DNA from: DASWOJ01 sp964250755
Lineage (GTDB): Bacteria; Pseudomonadota; Alphaproteobacteria; Acetobacterales; Acetobacteraceae
Length of the DNA stretch: 64,000 nucleotides
Reading direction: 5' to 3'
Assembly: GCA_964250755.1 (NCBI GenBank)
Contig: CAXUHB010000005.1
Span: 99,076 to 163,075, forward strand
The notes under the pieces were generated by a model, which did not search any database, had not been told where the DNA came from, and worked only from the letters and a program-made list of their open reading frames with translations. Numbering within the stretch: the stretch's first letter is position 1; each line of letters opens with the position of its first letter. Position numbers and translations under genes: made by a program. Positions 41,229-48,676 of the stretch are shown here, one piece after another.

Positions 41229-41690
41229 TCAGCCCGCGTCCGCCAGGCGCAGCGGCGCCGACGTGACCTCGTTGTGCGCCAGGGCGAGGCGGGCCAGCAG
41301 GCGGAGCATGGCGGCGCGGTCGGCGGCGGGCAGCGGCTCCATCAGGCGCTGCTGCACCCGGCGCACGGCAGGCTCGACCGCGCGCAGGTGGCGCTCCCCG
41401 TCCAGGGTCAGGCGCAGCAGCTTGATGCGGCGGTCTGCCGGGCTGGGGGTGCGGACGATCCAGCCCTTGGCTTCCAGCCGCTCCAGCACGCCGCCCAGGG
41501 TGGAGCGGTCGAAGGCGATCAGGTGGGACAGGCGGGTGGCGTCCACCGCCGGGTTGGCGCGGATGGCGAGCAGGGCGGCGAACTGGACGGAGGTCAGGCC
41601 GAAGCCCGCGCACTCCTCGGCGAACAGGGCGGCGCTGACCTGCTGCACGCGGCGGATGAGGTGGCCGGGCATGTCGTAGAGGGTGTCCAT
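41229..41690 (-). CDS. MarR-family transcriptional regulator
   Basis: The 153-aa winged-helix regulator has SAALFAEECAGFGLTSVQFAALLAIR, the recognition helix region DATRLSHLIAFDRSTLGGVLERLEAKG and the wing WIVRTPSPADRRIKLLRLT. These features are typical of MarR proteins that sense aromatic ligands. It heads the monooxygenase-dioxygenase operon. A perfect palindrome 5 bp before its start (41696-41728) is the likely operator. The ATG at 41690 is used; the alternative at 41705 would lie inside the palindrome. Confidence 0.93.
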   Translation of the reverse strand: MDTLYDMPGHLIRRVQQVSAALFAEECAGFGLTSVQFAALLAIRANPAVDATRLSHLIAFDRSTLGGVLERLEAKGWIVRTPSPADRRIKLLRLTLDGERHLRAVEPAVRRVQQRLMEPLPAADRAAMLRLLARLALAHNEVTSAPLRLADAG

Positions 41691-41695
41691 GTGGT

Positions 41696-41728
41696 TTGAC
41701 AGCATACGGATGCTCCGTATGCTGTCAA
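41696..41728. promoter_or_regulatory. Perfect 15-bp inverted repeat with two symmetric promoters
   Basis: Arms TTGACAGCATACGGA (41696-41710) and TCCGTATGCTGTCAA (41714-41728) flank the loop TGC. Each strand carries TTGACA, a 16-bp spacer and TATGCT, so the palindrome itself encodes one promoter to the right (towards the solute-binding protein gene) and one to the left (towards marR). It is therefore both promoter pair and probable MarR operator. Confidence 0.85.
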
Positions 41729-41765
41729 TCAACGGGCGGGCACGGACCTGCCGTGGGAGGATGCG

Positions 41766-43010
41766 ATGACGCCGATCAGCCATGCCCTTGCTGCCGTTGT
41801 TGCCGTCGCCGTGCTGGCGATGGCAGCCTTGCCGCGCCCTGCCGCGGCGCAGGTGCCCGGCACCGTGCGCATCGGCGTGCTGAACGACATGTCTGGCCCC
41901 TATGCCGACCTGTCCGGCCCCGGCTCGGTCGTCGCGGCTCGGCTGGCGGCGGAGGACTTCGCGCGGGAGGCGCCGGGGTCGTTCGCGGTCGAGATCCTGG
42001 CCGCCGACCACCAGAACAAGGCGGACGTGGGTGCCGCCACCGTGCGGCGCTGGGTGGACGTGGACGGGGTGGCGGCGGTGGTGGACGTGCCGAACTCGGC
42101 CGTGGCGCTGGCCGTCAACGAGGTCATGCGCCAGAAGGACCGGACGTTCCTGGCCAGCAGCGTCGCGACGTCGGACCTGACGGGGCCGGCCTGCGCGCCG
42201 ACGACGGTGCAGTGGACGATGGACACCTGGGCCGTGTCCAACGGCACCGCGCGGTCCCTGCTCCGCCAGGGCGGGACGAGCTGGGCCTTCATCGCGTCCG
42301 ACTATGCCCTGGGCAAGTCGCTGGAGCGGGACACGATGGCGGCGGTGGCGGGGGCGGGCGGGCAGGCGCTCGGCACCTCGTTCATGCCGCTGGGCAGCAC
42401 CGACTACTCGGCGCCGCTGCTGCGGGCGCAGACGTCGGGCGCCAAGGTGATCGCGCTGGCGGTGGCGGGGACGGATGCGGTGAACGCGATCAAGCAGGCG
42501 GCGGAGTTCGGCATCGGGCGGGACGGGGCGCAGCGGCTGGCGGGGCTGCTGATCTTCACGACCGACATTGACGCGCTGGGGTTGCAGGCGGCGCAGGGCT
42601 TGCTGCTGACGGAGGCGTTCTACTGGGACCTGAATGAGGCGACGCGGGCGTGGAGCGCGCGGTTCGGCGCCGGGCACGGCGGGCGGATGCCGACGGCGAA
42701 CCATGCGGGGGTGTACTCCTCGGTCCTGGCCTACCTGCGGGCAGTGAAGGCGGCGGGGACGGTCGGGGGTGCGCAGGTGGTGGCGCAGATGCGGTCCGGG
42801 CCGATGGAGGACGCGCTGTTCGGGCATGCGGTGCTGCGCGTGGACGGGCGGGTCACGCATGCGATGTATCTGTTCCAGGTGAAGCAGCCCGCGCAGTCCC
42901 GCGGCCGCTGGGACTACTACGACACGGTCGCGACGATCCCGGCGGAGCAGGCGTTCCGGCCCCTGGATGCGAGCTGCCCGCTGGTGCGGGACGCGCGGGC
43001 GCCGGGATAG
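41766..43010 (+). CDS. Branched-chain-amino-acid-type ABC transporter substrate-binding protein (orphan)
   Basis: The 414-aa periplasmic protein (Peripla_BP_6) has a signal peptide ending at RPAAAQ, then VRIGVLNDMSGPYADLSGPGSVVAARLAAED, typical of the LivJ-like family that also binds aromatic acids. No permease or ATPase genes are nearby, so it must share a membrane complex encoded elsewhere or act as an orphan receptor. GGGAGG lies before the ATG at 41766. It shares its promoter/operator with the marR operon, which suggests binding of 3-hydroxybenzoate or a related aromatic acid. Confidence 0.88.
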   Translation: MTPISHALAAVVAVAVLAMAALPRPAAAQVPGTVRIGVLNDMSGPYADLSGPGSVVAARLAAEDFAREAPGSFAVEILAADHQNKADVGAATVRRWVDVDGVAAVVDVPNSAVALAVNEVMRQKDRTFLASSVATSDLTGPACAPTTVQWTMDTWAVSNGTARSLLRQGGTSWAFIASDYALGKSLERDTMAAVAGAGGQALGTSFMPLGSTDYSAPLLRAQTSGAKVIALAVAGTDAVNAIKQAAEFGIGRDGAQRLAGLLIFTTDIDALGLQAAQGLLLTEAFYWDLNEATRAWSARFGAGHGGRMPTANHAGVYSSVLAYLRAVKAAGTVGGAQVVAQMRSGPMEDALFGHAVLRVDGRVTHAMYLFQVKQPAQSRGRWDYYDTVATIPAEQAFRPLDASCPLVRDARAPG

Positions 43011-43043
43011 GCTTGGGAGCAGGCCTGCCGGCGTGGGCGTCTC

Positions 43044-43105
43044 CAGCACGGCATCATGCCGCACACGCCGCCGGGGCATGTGGCGGCGCTGGTAAGGGCG
43101 GCGTC
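43044..43105 (+). pseudogene. Fragment matching the 3' end of hemE
   Basis: The 62-bp stretch CAGCACGGCATCATGCCGCA onwards encodes HGIMPHTPPGHVAALV followed by RAAS, nearly the same as the HemE C-terminus HGIVPHTPPANVAALVAQVRAA at 37762-37832. At DNA level the runs GCCGCACACGCCGCCGG and GTGGCGGCGCT are identical. No other hemE sequence precedes it. It is a duplicated or decayed 3' remnant in the spacer after the solute-binding protein gene. Confidence 0.65.
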
Positions 43106-43144
43106 GTTGCTTCCCGCTCCCTGCGGGAACCGATGGTCCACGTC

Positions 43145-43256
43145 TGACACCAGCGGCCTCATGCTTTGACCGTTCCCGCGTTCAGGACACGCCTTGGAAC
43201 AGGCTGGCGCGAACGGTCGAAGCAAAAACGGTCGAAGCAAAGGGCCGTTGGCATGA
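43145..43256. repeat. Inverted-repeat element, copy B
   Basis: It begins TGACACCAGCGGCCTCATGC then TTTGACCGTTC and ends GAACGGTCGAAGC, AAAGGGCCGTTGGCATGA, so the ends are inverted repeats as in copy A at 14960. A duplicated GAACGGTCGAAGCAAA/AACGGTCGAAGCAAA segment makes it slightly longer. It lies directly next to the 3' end of the kinase-LanC gene. Confidence 0.65.
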
Positions 43257-43258
43257 CA

Positions 43259-45622
43259 TCAAGGTTCGCTTCCGAAGAACGGCATTGACCTCGGTGCAGC
43301 CATCACGACGTCGCTTGCGAGAAGCACGACCCCGATTGCACCCCGATACAAACCGACGTACGGAACGGGCGCTTGCTGCATTTCGGTGATCGTCCGCATG
43401 GTGGACGACACCGCCCGCTCCCGCCAACGCTTGTCGCCCCCTGCGTTGGCCAATTCCAAAAAGGCGTAGCTCCTGCCGGCCCGTCCGCAGCACAGGTCCC
43501 AGGTCCCGTCAGCCGCGTCCCACGCCGACCATGCCGCTTGTTCCGCCAGCGCAAGCCAGCGCGGGTCCCCCATGGCGCGGAACGCAGCCAGCCAAACTTG
43601 AACCAGGCCGGCCGCGCCGTTGCACCAGCCGCCATGGAACTCCGGACGCGCGAACGGGACCACGTGCGGCCACGCCGTTCCACGTCCCAGCGGCATGCCG
43701 CAACGGCCCAACCGGTCCAGAAGCTCGCACACCTCTGGCGGGGCGGCCTGGTTCGTCTGCCAGCGCCATTGCAGGATCGCGAACAGGAAGCCCGCCAATC
43801 CGTGCGCCGCCCCGGTCTTCCCCATGACCGTGCCGTCCGTCCCGTCGGCAGTCATCCTGCCCAGCGTGGTCAGCAGAGCCGCCTCCACTCCGTCGCCGAA
43901 CCGGCGCAGGGCCGCCCGCTCGCTGACGTCGTGGCAGGCTGCGACCGGCAGCAGGTTCGCACACGTCGCCAGGGTTCCTGCCTGCCCGAAGGTGAAGTCA
44001 GGTCCGCACCGCTCTATTCCGGCGCCTTGCCGCAGGAACTCGCGGAGCCGCAGCCTGACCCCGCCTGCGTCCCCCCGCGCGTGCGACACCAGCAGGCGCA
44101 CGGCGCTGACCCCCGGCGCCGCGTTGAAGCAGGATTGCTTGAGAACCAACTCCCTGGTCAACCCAAGGTGGTCGCTGAACAACGCGTCATCGTCGTCCTG
44201 GATCACCGCGGCCCGTTCGGCGACCTCGTCGGCAAAGGCGAGCAGCTCCGGCGAGCGCAGGTTCAGGGCCAAGCGGTATGCACCGTATGCGACCCCGCCC
44301 AGCCCCATGTTCACGGCCGCCCGCAGGGGCTGGCGCAAGGCGAAGTCCGAGCCTGCGGCCAGAAGCCGGCCCACCTCCACGGCGACGAAGCTGTCCAGCG
44401 CCGCCCGGGACGTCTGGAGCACGCCGTTCTGGCTGGACGCGCTGGCGGCGTGCCCGGCCATCGCGTCCGCAAACGCGCGCATGGAGCCGAAGCGCTGGCC
44501 CGGATGCTTCTGCAGCGCGCGGAGGAGCGTGGCTTCCACGCCATCATGGGACGCCGCGCCGACGGCTGCGAACGCCAAGGGTGCGGCCTCGGCGATCTGC
44601 TGGAGAGCTGCGTCCTTCTCCAGGGCGAACGGCAGGTACCAGCTTCCGGTCAGGAGGCGATACAGCAGGGCGGCGACGCTGTACTGCTCTCCGGCCTCGT
44701 TCGCGGCCGGCCTCGCCTTCCGTTTCAGGTACGCCGCGGCGTACTCGGGTTCGGCGAAGTAATCGATCCCTCCCCGTTGCCGCCGCCGCCTGCCGCGGAC
44801 GCTTGACAGGCCGAGGTCAATGATCCGCACGCCCTTGTCTGACACCAGGACGTTGCGGGGGTGGATGTCGCCATGGAGCACGCCGCCCTCGTGCAGCGCC
44901 GCGTAGGCAGCGGCAACCTGGGCCGCCAGCCGCAGCAGCCTCGGCAAGCCTCCGCCGTCGGACTCGCTGCGGATCGAGTCCGCGGCGCGGTCCGCCGTGA
45001 CGCCGTGGACCCACTCCATCGCCAGGAAGGGCCGCCCGTCCAGGTGCCCGGAGGCGGCCAAGCGCGGCGTCACGCCGCCATCCAGGCGGCGCATCACGTC
45101 CGCCTCGTGCTGCAAGGCAGCGGCGCTCCGCGGGTCGGCGCGGACGCCGAGCTTCAACGCGAGGAGCACGCCGGATTGGGCGCGGACGCAGTACACGGCC
45201 ACGTCGTCCATCCGCTGCAGCTCCCGCAGCACGACATAGCCGCCGATCCCGCGCAGCTCCGACCTGCTTGACGCCCTGGCCAGCGCGGCCTCCTCCGTCG
45301 TCATGAGGAAGCCGCCCACCAGCATGTCGTTCACCACCGGGAAGAGCCTGTCCAGCAACACCTCCGGATCGCCGCCCGTCACCCTGGCGAACGCCAGCAG
45401 GGCACTGGCGATGGACACAGGGGAGGAGAAAGCCTGCAGGAACACTCCGACGTCGGAACTCACCACCTTCGCGGTGCTCCGGCTTTCCGGACGAAACACG
45501 GCGTAGTCGCCCGGCGAGGCTCCAACCTGCGCCTGGAGCGCCTTGGAAAGGTGCGCCACGGCAACGAGCCTGGTCCGCGGAGCGAGAACCAGCTTGTAAT
45601 CCGCCGACGTCCAGGCCCTCAC
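43259..45622 (-). CDS. Ser/Thr kinase-LanC cyclase fusion, lanthipeptide-synthetase-like
   Basis: The 787-aa protein has three parts. Residues 1-125 match no family I know. Residues 126-390 are a protein-kinase fold with GIGGYVVLRE, Lys157, Glu173, the catalytic loop HGDIHPRN (Asp252) and DLG (Asp269). Residues 410-780 are a LanC-type cyclase: GAAHGLAG with His607, WCNG with Cys667, CCG with Cys711/Cys712, and YRGAIGV. The zinc ligands are thus Cys, Cys, Cys, as in the CCG-type LanM enzymes. Kinase plus LanC is the layout of class III/IV synthetases, but the N-terminal lyase domain is replaced. Its GTG start overlaps the stop of the 377-aa gene (GTGA). It probably phosphorylates and cyclises the small peptide encoded at the start of the operon. 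Confidence 0.8.
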   Translation of the reverse strand: MRAWTSADYKLVLAPRTRLVAVAHLSKALQAQVGASPGDYAVFRPESRSTAKVVSSDVGVFLQAFSSPVSIASALLAFARVTGGDPEVLLDRLFPVVNDMLVGGFLMTTEEAALARASSRSELRGIGGYVVLRELQRMDDVAVYCVRAQSGVLLALKLGVRADPRSAAALQHEADVMRRLDGGVTPRLAASGHLDGRPFLAMEWVHGVTADRAADSIRSESDGGGLPRLLRLAAQVAAAYAALHEGGVLHGDIHPRNVLVSDKGVRIIDLGLSSVRGRRRRQRGGIDYFAEPEYAAAYLKRKARPAANEAGEQYSVAALLYRLLTGSWYLPFALEKDAALQQIAEAAPLAFAAVGAASHDGVEATLLRALQKHPGQRFGSMRAFADAMAGHAASASSQNGVLQTSRAALDSFVAVEVGRLLAAGSDFALRQPLRAAVNMGLGGVAYGAYRLALNLRSPELLAFADEVAERAAVIQDDDDALFSDHLGLTRELVLKQSCFNAAPGVSAVRLLVSHARGDAGGVRLRLREFLRQGAGIERCGPDFTFGQAGTLATCANLLPVAACHDVSERAALRRFGDGVEAALLTTLGRMTADGTDGTVMGKTGAAHGLAGFLFAILQWRWQTNQAAPPEVCELLDRLGRCGMPLGRGTAWPHVVPFARPEFHGGWCNGAAGLVQVWLAAFRAMGDPRWLALAEQAAWSAWDAADGTWDLCCGRAGRSYAFLELANAGGDKRWRERAVSSTMRTITEMQQAPVPYVGLYRGAIGVVLLASDVVMAAPRSMPFFGSEP

Positions 45623-46752
45623 GCGAACGGCGTCCCAACCGGCGCCCAGGATTCGGGATCGATCCCGTCCAGCGCCACCCGGCGCTTCGCGAACGCGGCG
45701 GCCTCACCAGGGCTGCGGCCGTCGTCCATTGCCAGGAGCAGGGCGGCGGCCAGCTTGCGGCACACCCAGAGGCGCCAACTGGTTTCCCGCAGCCAAGGCA
45801 CGCCGTCCTGGCCGTCGGGCGGATCAATGCCCCACGCCAGCGCGGGAGACGGAAGCGCGCCGGCGAACGGCAACTCATGAGGAGCGGCGTCCGCCAGGAC
45901 GCTCACCAGGTCGGGGACGCAGGCGTGCAGGTCGGCCGCCGTGGCGAAGTACAACATGAACTTGTCCGGACGGTTCAGCGCGACCCGGTCCGCCCCCACC
46001 TTCAGGCCTTGCGCGCCGTGCCGCGCGGCCAACCCGGCGCATGGCCCGAACACGCCCGGCAGCGCCTCCGGCTGAACGCACACGTACAGCTTGTAGGCTG
46101 CGGCGCTGGTTCCTCGGGCCTGGCGCGTCCACTCCATCCAGCATCGCCGCTCGTCCACCGGCGGGACTTCGCGGAAAGCCTGCAGGCCTGCCTGCCCGAC
46201 CGCTCCAAGGTAGCGCCGCACGATGGCCCTGTCCCGCCAAGCCTCGATGGCGGCAGCGCCTGCCGGGATGCGGTTGAACGTGTACAGGCGGCGCGCGAGT
46301 TCCGCCGGATCACGAAGCCGAAGACGGGCGCCATGCAGGAGCGCACGGTCCGACACCGGGGACCGATCCGCCGGGGCGGACGGCGCCGCCAGCTCCTGCG
46401 ACGCTGGCCCGGAAACGAAGGCGCCTGCCCTCTCGACTTCCAGGACACGGTCGAGCACGAGACGGCTCAGGTAGGCGTCGAGGTCCGGGTGCTGCCGGCG
46501 GAGCTGGGGTGGCACGCAGCCCGGCTGCTGAAGCAGCAGCAGCAGCGACGCGTCGCCGCGCTGCACCGCCTTGACCGAGAGCGCGCCCTCCCGGCGCGGA
46601 ACCAGCAAGCCATAGAAGTGCGGGTCATCCAACAGAATGCCGCACTGCCGCAGCACGGCTTCGGCCAAGGATGCGCGGCCGACCAGCGCGTAATCCGGAT
46701 TCAGCCGGAACACGGCGTCCGGCTTCAAGCCTGCTCCCGCTTGGGCCGGCAT
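45619..46752 (-). CDS. Unknown RiPP-operon protein, possible HopA1-like lyase
   Basis: The 377-aa soluble protein has no motif I can assign with certainty. Its centre and end (TSAAAYKLYVCVQPEALPGV, LKVGADRVALNRPDKFMLYF, ALPSPALAWGIDPPDG and SWRLWVCRKLAAALLLAMDD) have the general pattern of the HopA1-type proteins that act as phospho-Ser/Thr lyases in class V lanthipeptide systems. Position agrees: it lies between the peptide gene (30 bp) and the kinase-LanC gene (4-bp overlap), and the kinase-LanC lacks a recognisable lyase domain. The alternative is a binding or scaffold protein. Confidence 0.5.
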   Translation of the reverse strand: MPAQAGAGLKPDAVFRLNPDYALVGRASLAEAVLRQCGILLDDPHFYGLLVPRREGALSVKAVQRGDASLLLLLQQPGCVPPQLRRQHPDLDAYLSRLVLDRVLEVERAGAFVSGPASQELAAPSAPADRSPVSDRALLHGARLRLRDPAELARRLYTFNRIPAGAAAIEAWRDRAIVRRYLGAVGQAGLQAFREVPPVDERRCWMEWTRQARGTSAAAYKLYVCVQPEALPGVFGPCAGLAARHGAQGLKVGADRVALNRPDKFMLYFATAADLHACVPDLVSVLADAAPHELPFAGALPSPALAWGIDPPDGQDGVPWLRETSWRLWVCRKLAAALLLAMDDGRSPGEAAAFAKRRVALDGIDPESWAPVGTPFA

Positions 46753-46781
46753 GGACGCCTGGCGAGGCTGGTCCGTCCGGA

Positions 46782-47099
46782 CTACGCCTTGTTCGCCTGG
46801 CGCTGCGCGCGCACCATGTCCAGGGCTTCGCCCAGCTTGGTTTCGAGCGCCGCCAGCTGCTCGTCGTCGGCCGGTTCAGCCGGGGCTTGCCCTTCTTTGG
46901 GACTGGCAGCCCGGATTTCGCCTCGGAGCGCTTCCAGGTGCGATTCGGTAAGCCCAGATCCCATCTTCCCTGTCGTGCCGTTTGCCGTCCACCCAATGCA
47001 GCAGCAGAGTATGCCGGTCGGGGTGACGCAGAACGGATCGGTGTCCCCGCCTCTCGCCGTCAGGGTGGTGACCAGCAAATCCTTGACCCGGAACTCCAT
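46782..47099 (-). CDS. Candidate RiPP precursor peptide
   Basis: The 105-aa product starts MEFRVKDLLVTTLTARGGDT and then has a Cys/Thr/Gly-rich core-like stretch, residues 24-48: Cys24, Cys32-Cys33-Cys34, Thr26, Thr28, Thr38, Thr41, Thr42, Ser47 in FCVTPTGILCCCIGWTANGT. The last 55 residues are charged and helical (ESHLEALRGEIRAA, ADDEQLAALETKLGEALDMV). The product is small, without a signal peptide, and lies first in the operon 30 bp before the 377-aa gene. GGCGAGG precedes the ATG. If correct, the modified core is internal with a C-terminal follower, which is unusual for lanthipeptides. Confidence 0.6.
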   Translation of the reverse strand: MEFRVKDLLVTTLTARGGDTDPFCVTPTGILCCCIGWTANGTTGKMGSGLTESHLEALRGEIRAASPKEGQAPAEPADDEQLAALETKLGEALDMVRAQRQANKA

Positions 47100-47581
47100 C
47101 CTCGCCGCCCCCTCAAGCTGATGACGTCACCATCAGGGAAAGCGTGCGGAATTGCAATGATAATCCCATGTGCCTGTTCGGGTTCGCCCGCATGACCCGA
47201 TCGGGGGCACGGCGAGGCATGACGGAGCAGGAGCGCCCCCGTGCCGAAACGAGGCCTGAGGTCGGACGGGTCCGCGCAGCGTGTGCAACCGCCCGCCTGC
47301 CCGCGCCAGCGCACAAGCCTGCTCAGGAGCCTTCCTGACCGGGCTCCCACTGCGTGTCCCCCTCAAGCGGGGTTCCTGCAGGCCGCCAGGCTCGCCAGTT
47401 CGCTGCCTCCTGGGTTGCCGCGTTGCCTCACGTCCCGCAGAGGGCGGATGGAGTCAGGACATGACCGCTGGCGGCCGGCTGCGCCGCCGTGAGGCGTGCC
47501 GCTGCCGTCCTGTCCCCCAGCATCCCCAGCAAACCGACGCGCCCGCTTGACCTCGTCCGGGGATTGGCCACCTTGGGGGAC
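47100..47581. other. 482-bp divergent spacer between the RiPP-like operon and hemH
   Basis: No gene is convincing on either strand. A hairpin-forming CTGATG-ACGTCAC-CATCAG (47118-47136), including the palindrome TGACGTCA, lies 20 bp before the peptide start and may be an operator. A locally AT-rich stretch (GGAATTGCAATGATAATCCC, 47148-47167) is the likely promoter of the operon. The hemH side has TTGGGGGAC as ribosome site. Confidence 0.5.
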
Positions 47582-48676
47582 ATGCACAAGCCCAAAGTCG
47601 CCATCGTCCTGTTCAACCTGGGCGGCCCGGACAAGCCGGCTTCGGTCCGGCCGTTCCTGGTCAACCTGTTCAAGGATCCGGCCATCCTGCGGGTGCCGTT
47701 CTTCGTGCGGCCGCTGCTGGCGCGGGTGATCGCCTATGCCCGCACCAAGGCGGCCAGCGAAAACTACGCCATCCTGGGCGGCAAGTCCCCGCTGCTGGAG
47801 CTGACGCTGGACCAGGCATCGGCGCTGCAGGCGGCGCTGCCCGACCTGGACGCCAAGTGCTTCGTCGCCATGCGCTACTGGCACCCGTTCAGCCTGGCCA
47901 CCGCGCGGGAGGTGAAGGCGTGGGACCCGGACGAGGTCGTGCTGGTGCCGCTGTATCCGCAGTATTCCACCACCACCACCGGCAGCAGCCTGTCCGCCTG
48001 GCGGGAGGCCGCGGCGCAGGCCGGGCTGATGAAGCCCGTCACCACCCTGTGCTGCTACCACAGCGACCCCGGCTACCTCCGCGCCACGGCGGCCGAGGTG
48101 CGGCGCAGCTACGACGCGGCGCGGGCCGAGCTGGATCCGGCCATCCCTCTGCGCATCCTGTTCAGCGCGCACGGCCTGCCCGAGAGCATCGTGAAGGCGG
48201 GCGACCCCTACCAGTTCCAGGTGGAGCGCACGGTGGCCGGCGTGGTCCGCGCGTTGGACATGCCCGGGCTGGACTACAAGACGTGCTTCCAGTCCCGCGC
48301 CACGCCGCAGAAGTGGATAGACCCCAGCACGGAAGTCGAGATCGAGCGGGCGGCGCACGACAAGACCGCCATTCTGGTCGTGCCCATCGCCTTCGTGTCC
48401 GAGCACTCGGAGACGCTGGTGGAGCTGGACGTGGAATACCGGGAACTGGCGGAGAAGGAGGGCGTGCCGGGCTACTTCCGTTGCCCCGCGCAGAACAGCG
48501 ACCCCGGCTTCATCGAGGCGCTGGCGGAGCTGGTGCGCGCCAGCATGGGGCGGGGGCCGGGCCTGTGCAGCTTCGTGGGCGGACGCACCTGCCCAAAGCC
48601 CTACAAGGACTGCCCGCACGCCCGCGCGGGCGCCGCGGTGCCGGCGGCGGAGCGCGTGCTGGGCGAGGTCGCTTGA
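47582..48676 (+). CDS. hemH: Ferrochelatase
   Basis: The 364-aa enzyme inserts ferrous iron into protoporphyrin IX as the last step of heme synthesis. It has VAIVLFNLGGPDKPASVRPFL, LYPQYSTTTTGSS, the catalytic His in RILFSAHGLPESIV and VPIAFVSEHSETLVELDVEY. The C-terminal Cys residues (RCPAQNSD, LCSFVGGRTCPKPYKDC) suggest the [2Fe-2S] form known from Caulobacter and some other bacteria, but the ligand set is not certain. The stop overlaps the start of the HAD gene (TTGA). Confidence 0.96.
   Translation: MHKPKVAIVLFNLGGPDKPASVRPFLVNLFKDPAILRVPFFVRPLLARVIAYARTKAASENYAILGGKSPLLELTLDQASALQAALPDLDAKCFVAMRYWHPFSLATAREVKAWDPDEVVLVPLYPQYSTTTTGSSLSAWREAAAQAGLMKPVTTLCCYHSDPGYLRATAAEVRRSYDAARAELDPAIPLRILFSAHGLPESIVKAGDPYQFQVERTVAGVVRALDMPGLDYKTCFQSRATPQKWIDPSTEVEIERAAHDKTAILVVPIAFVSEHSETLVELDVEYRELAEKEGVPGYFRCPAQNSDPGFIEALAELVRASMGRGPGLCSFVGGRTCPKPYKDCPHARAGAAVPAAERVLGEVA

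Noticed and set aside
47118..47167. Sigma-54 promoter before the candidate precursor gene
   Set aside because: GGCAC and TTGCA occur on the minus strand but the spacing between them is 12 bp instead of 5, so the -24/-12 arrangement is not met.
47100..47366. Second candidate peptide gene upstream of the RiPP-like operon
   Set aside because: Small minus-strand frames with some Cys exist here, but they overlap each other, lack ribosome sites and have Arg/Pro-rich shadow composition.
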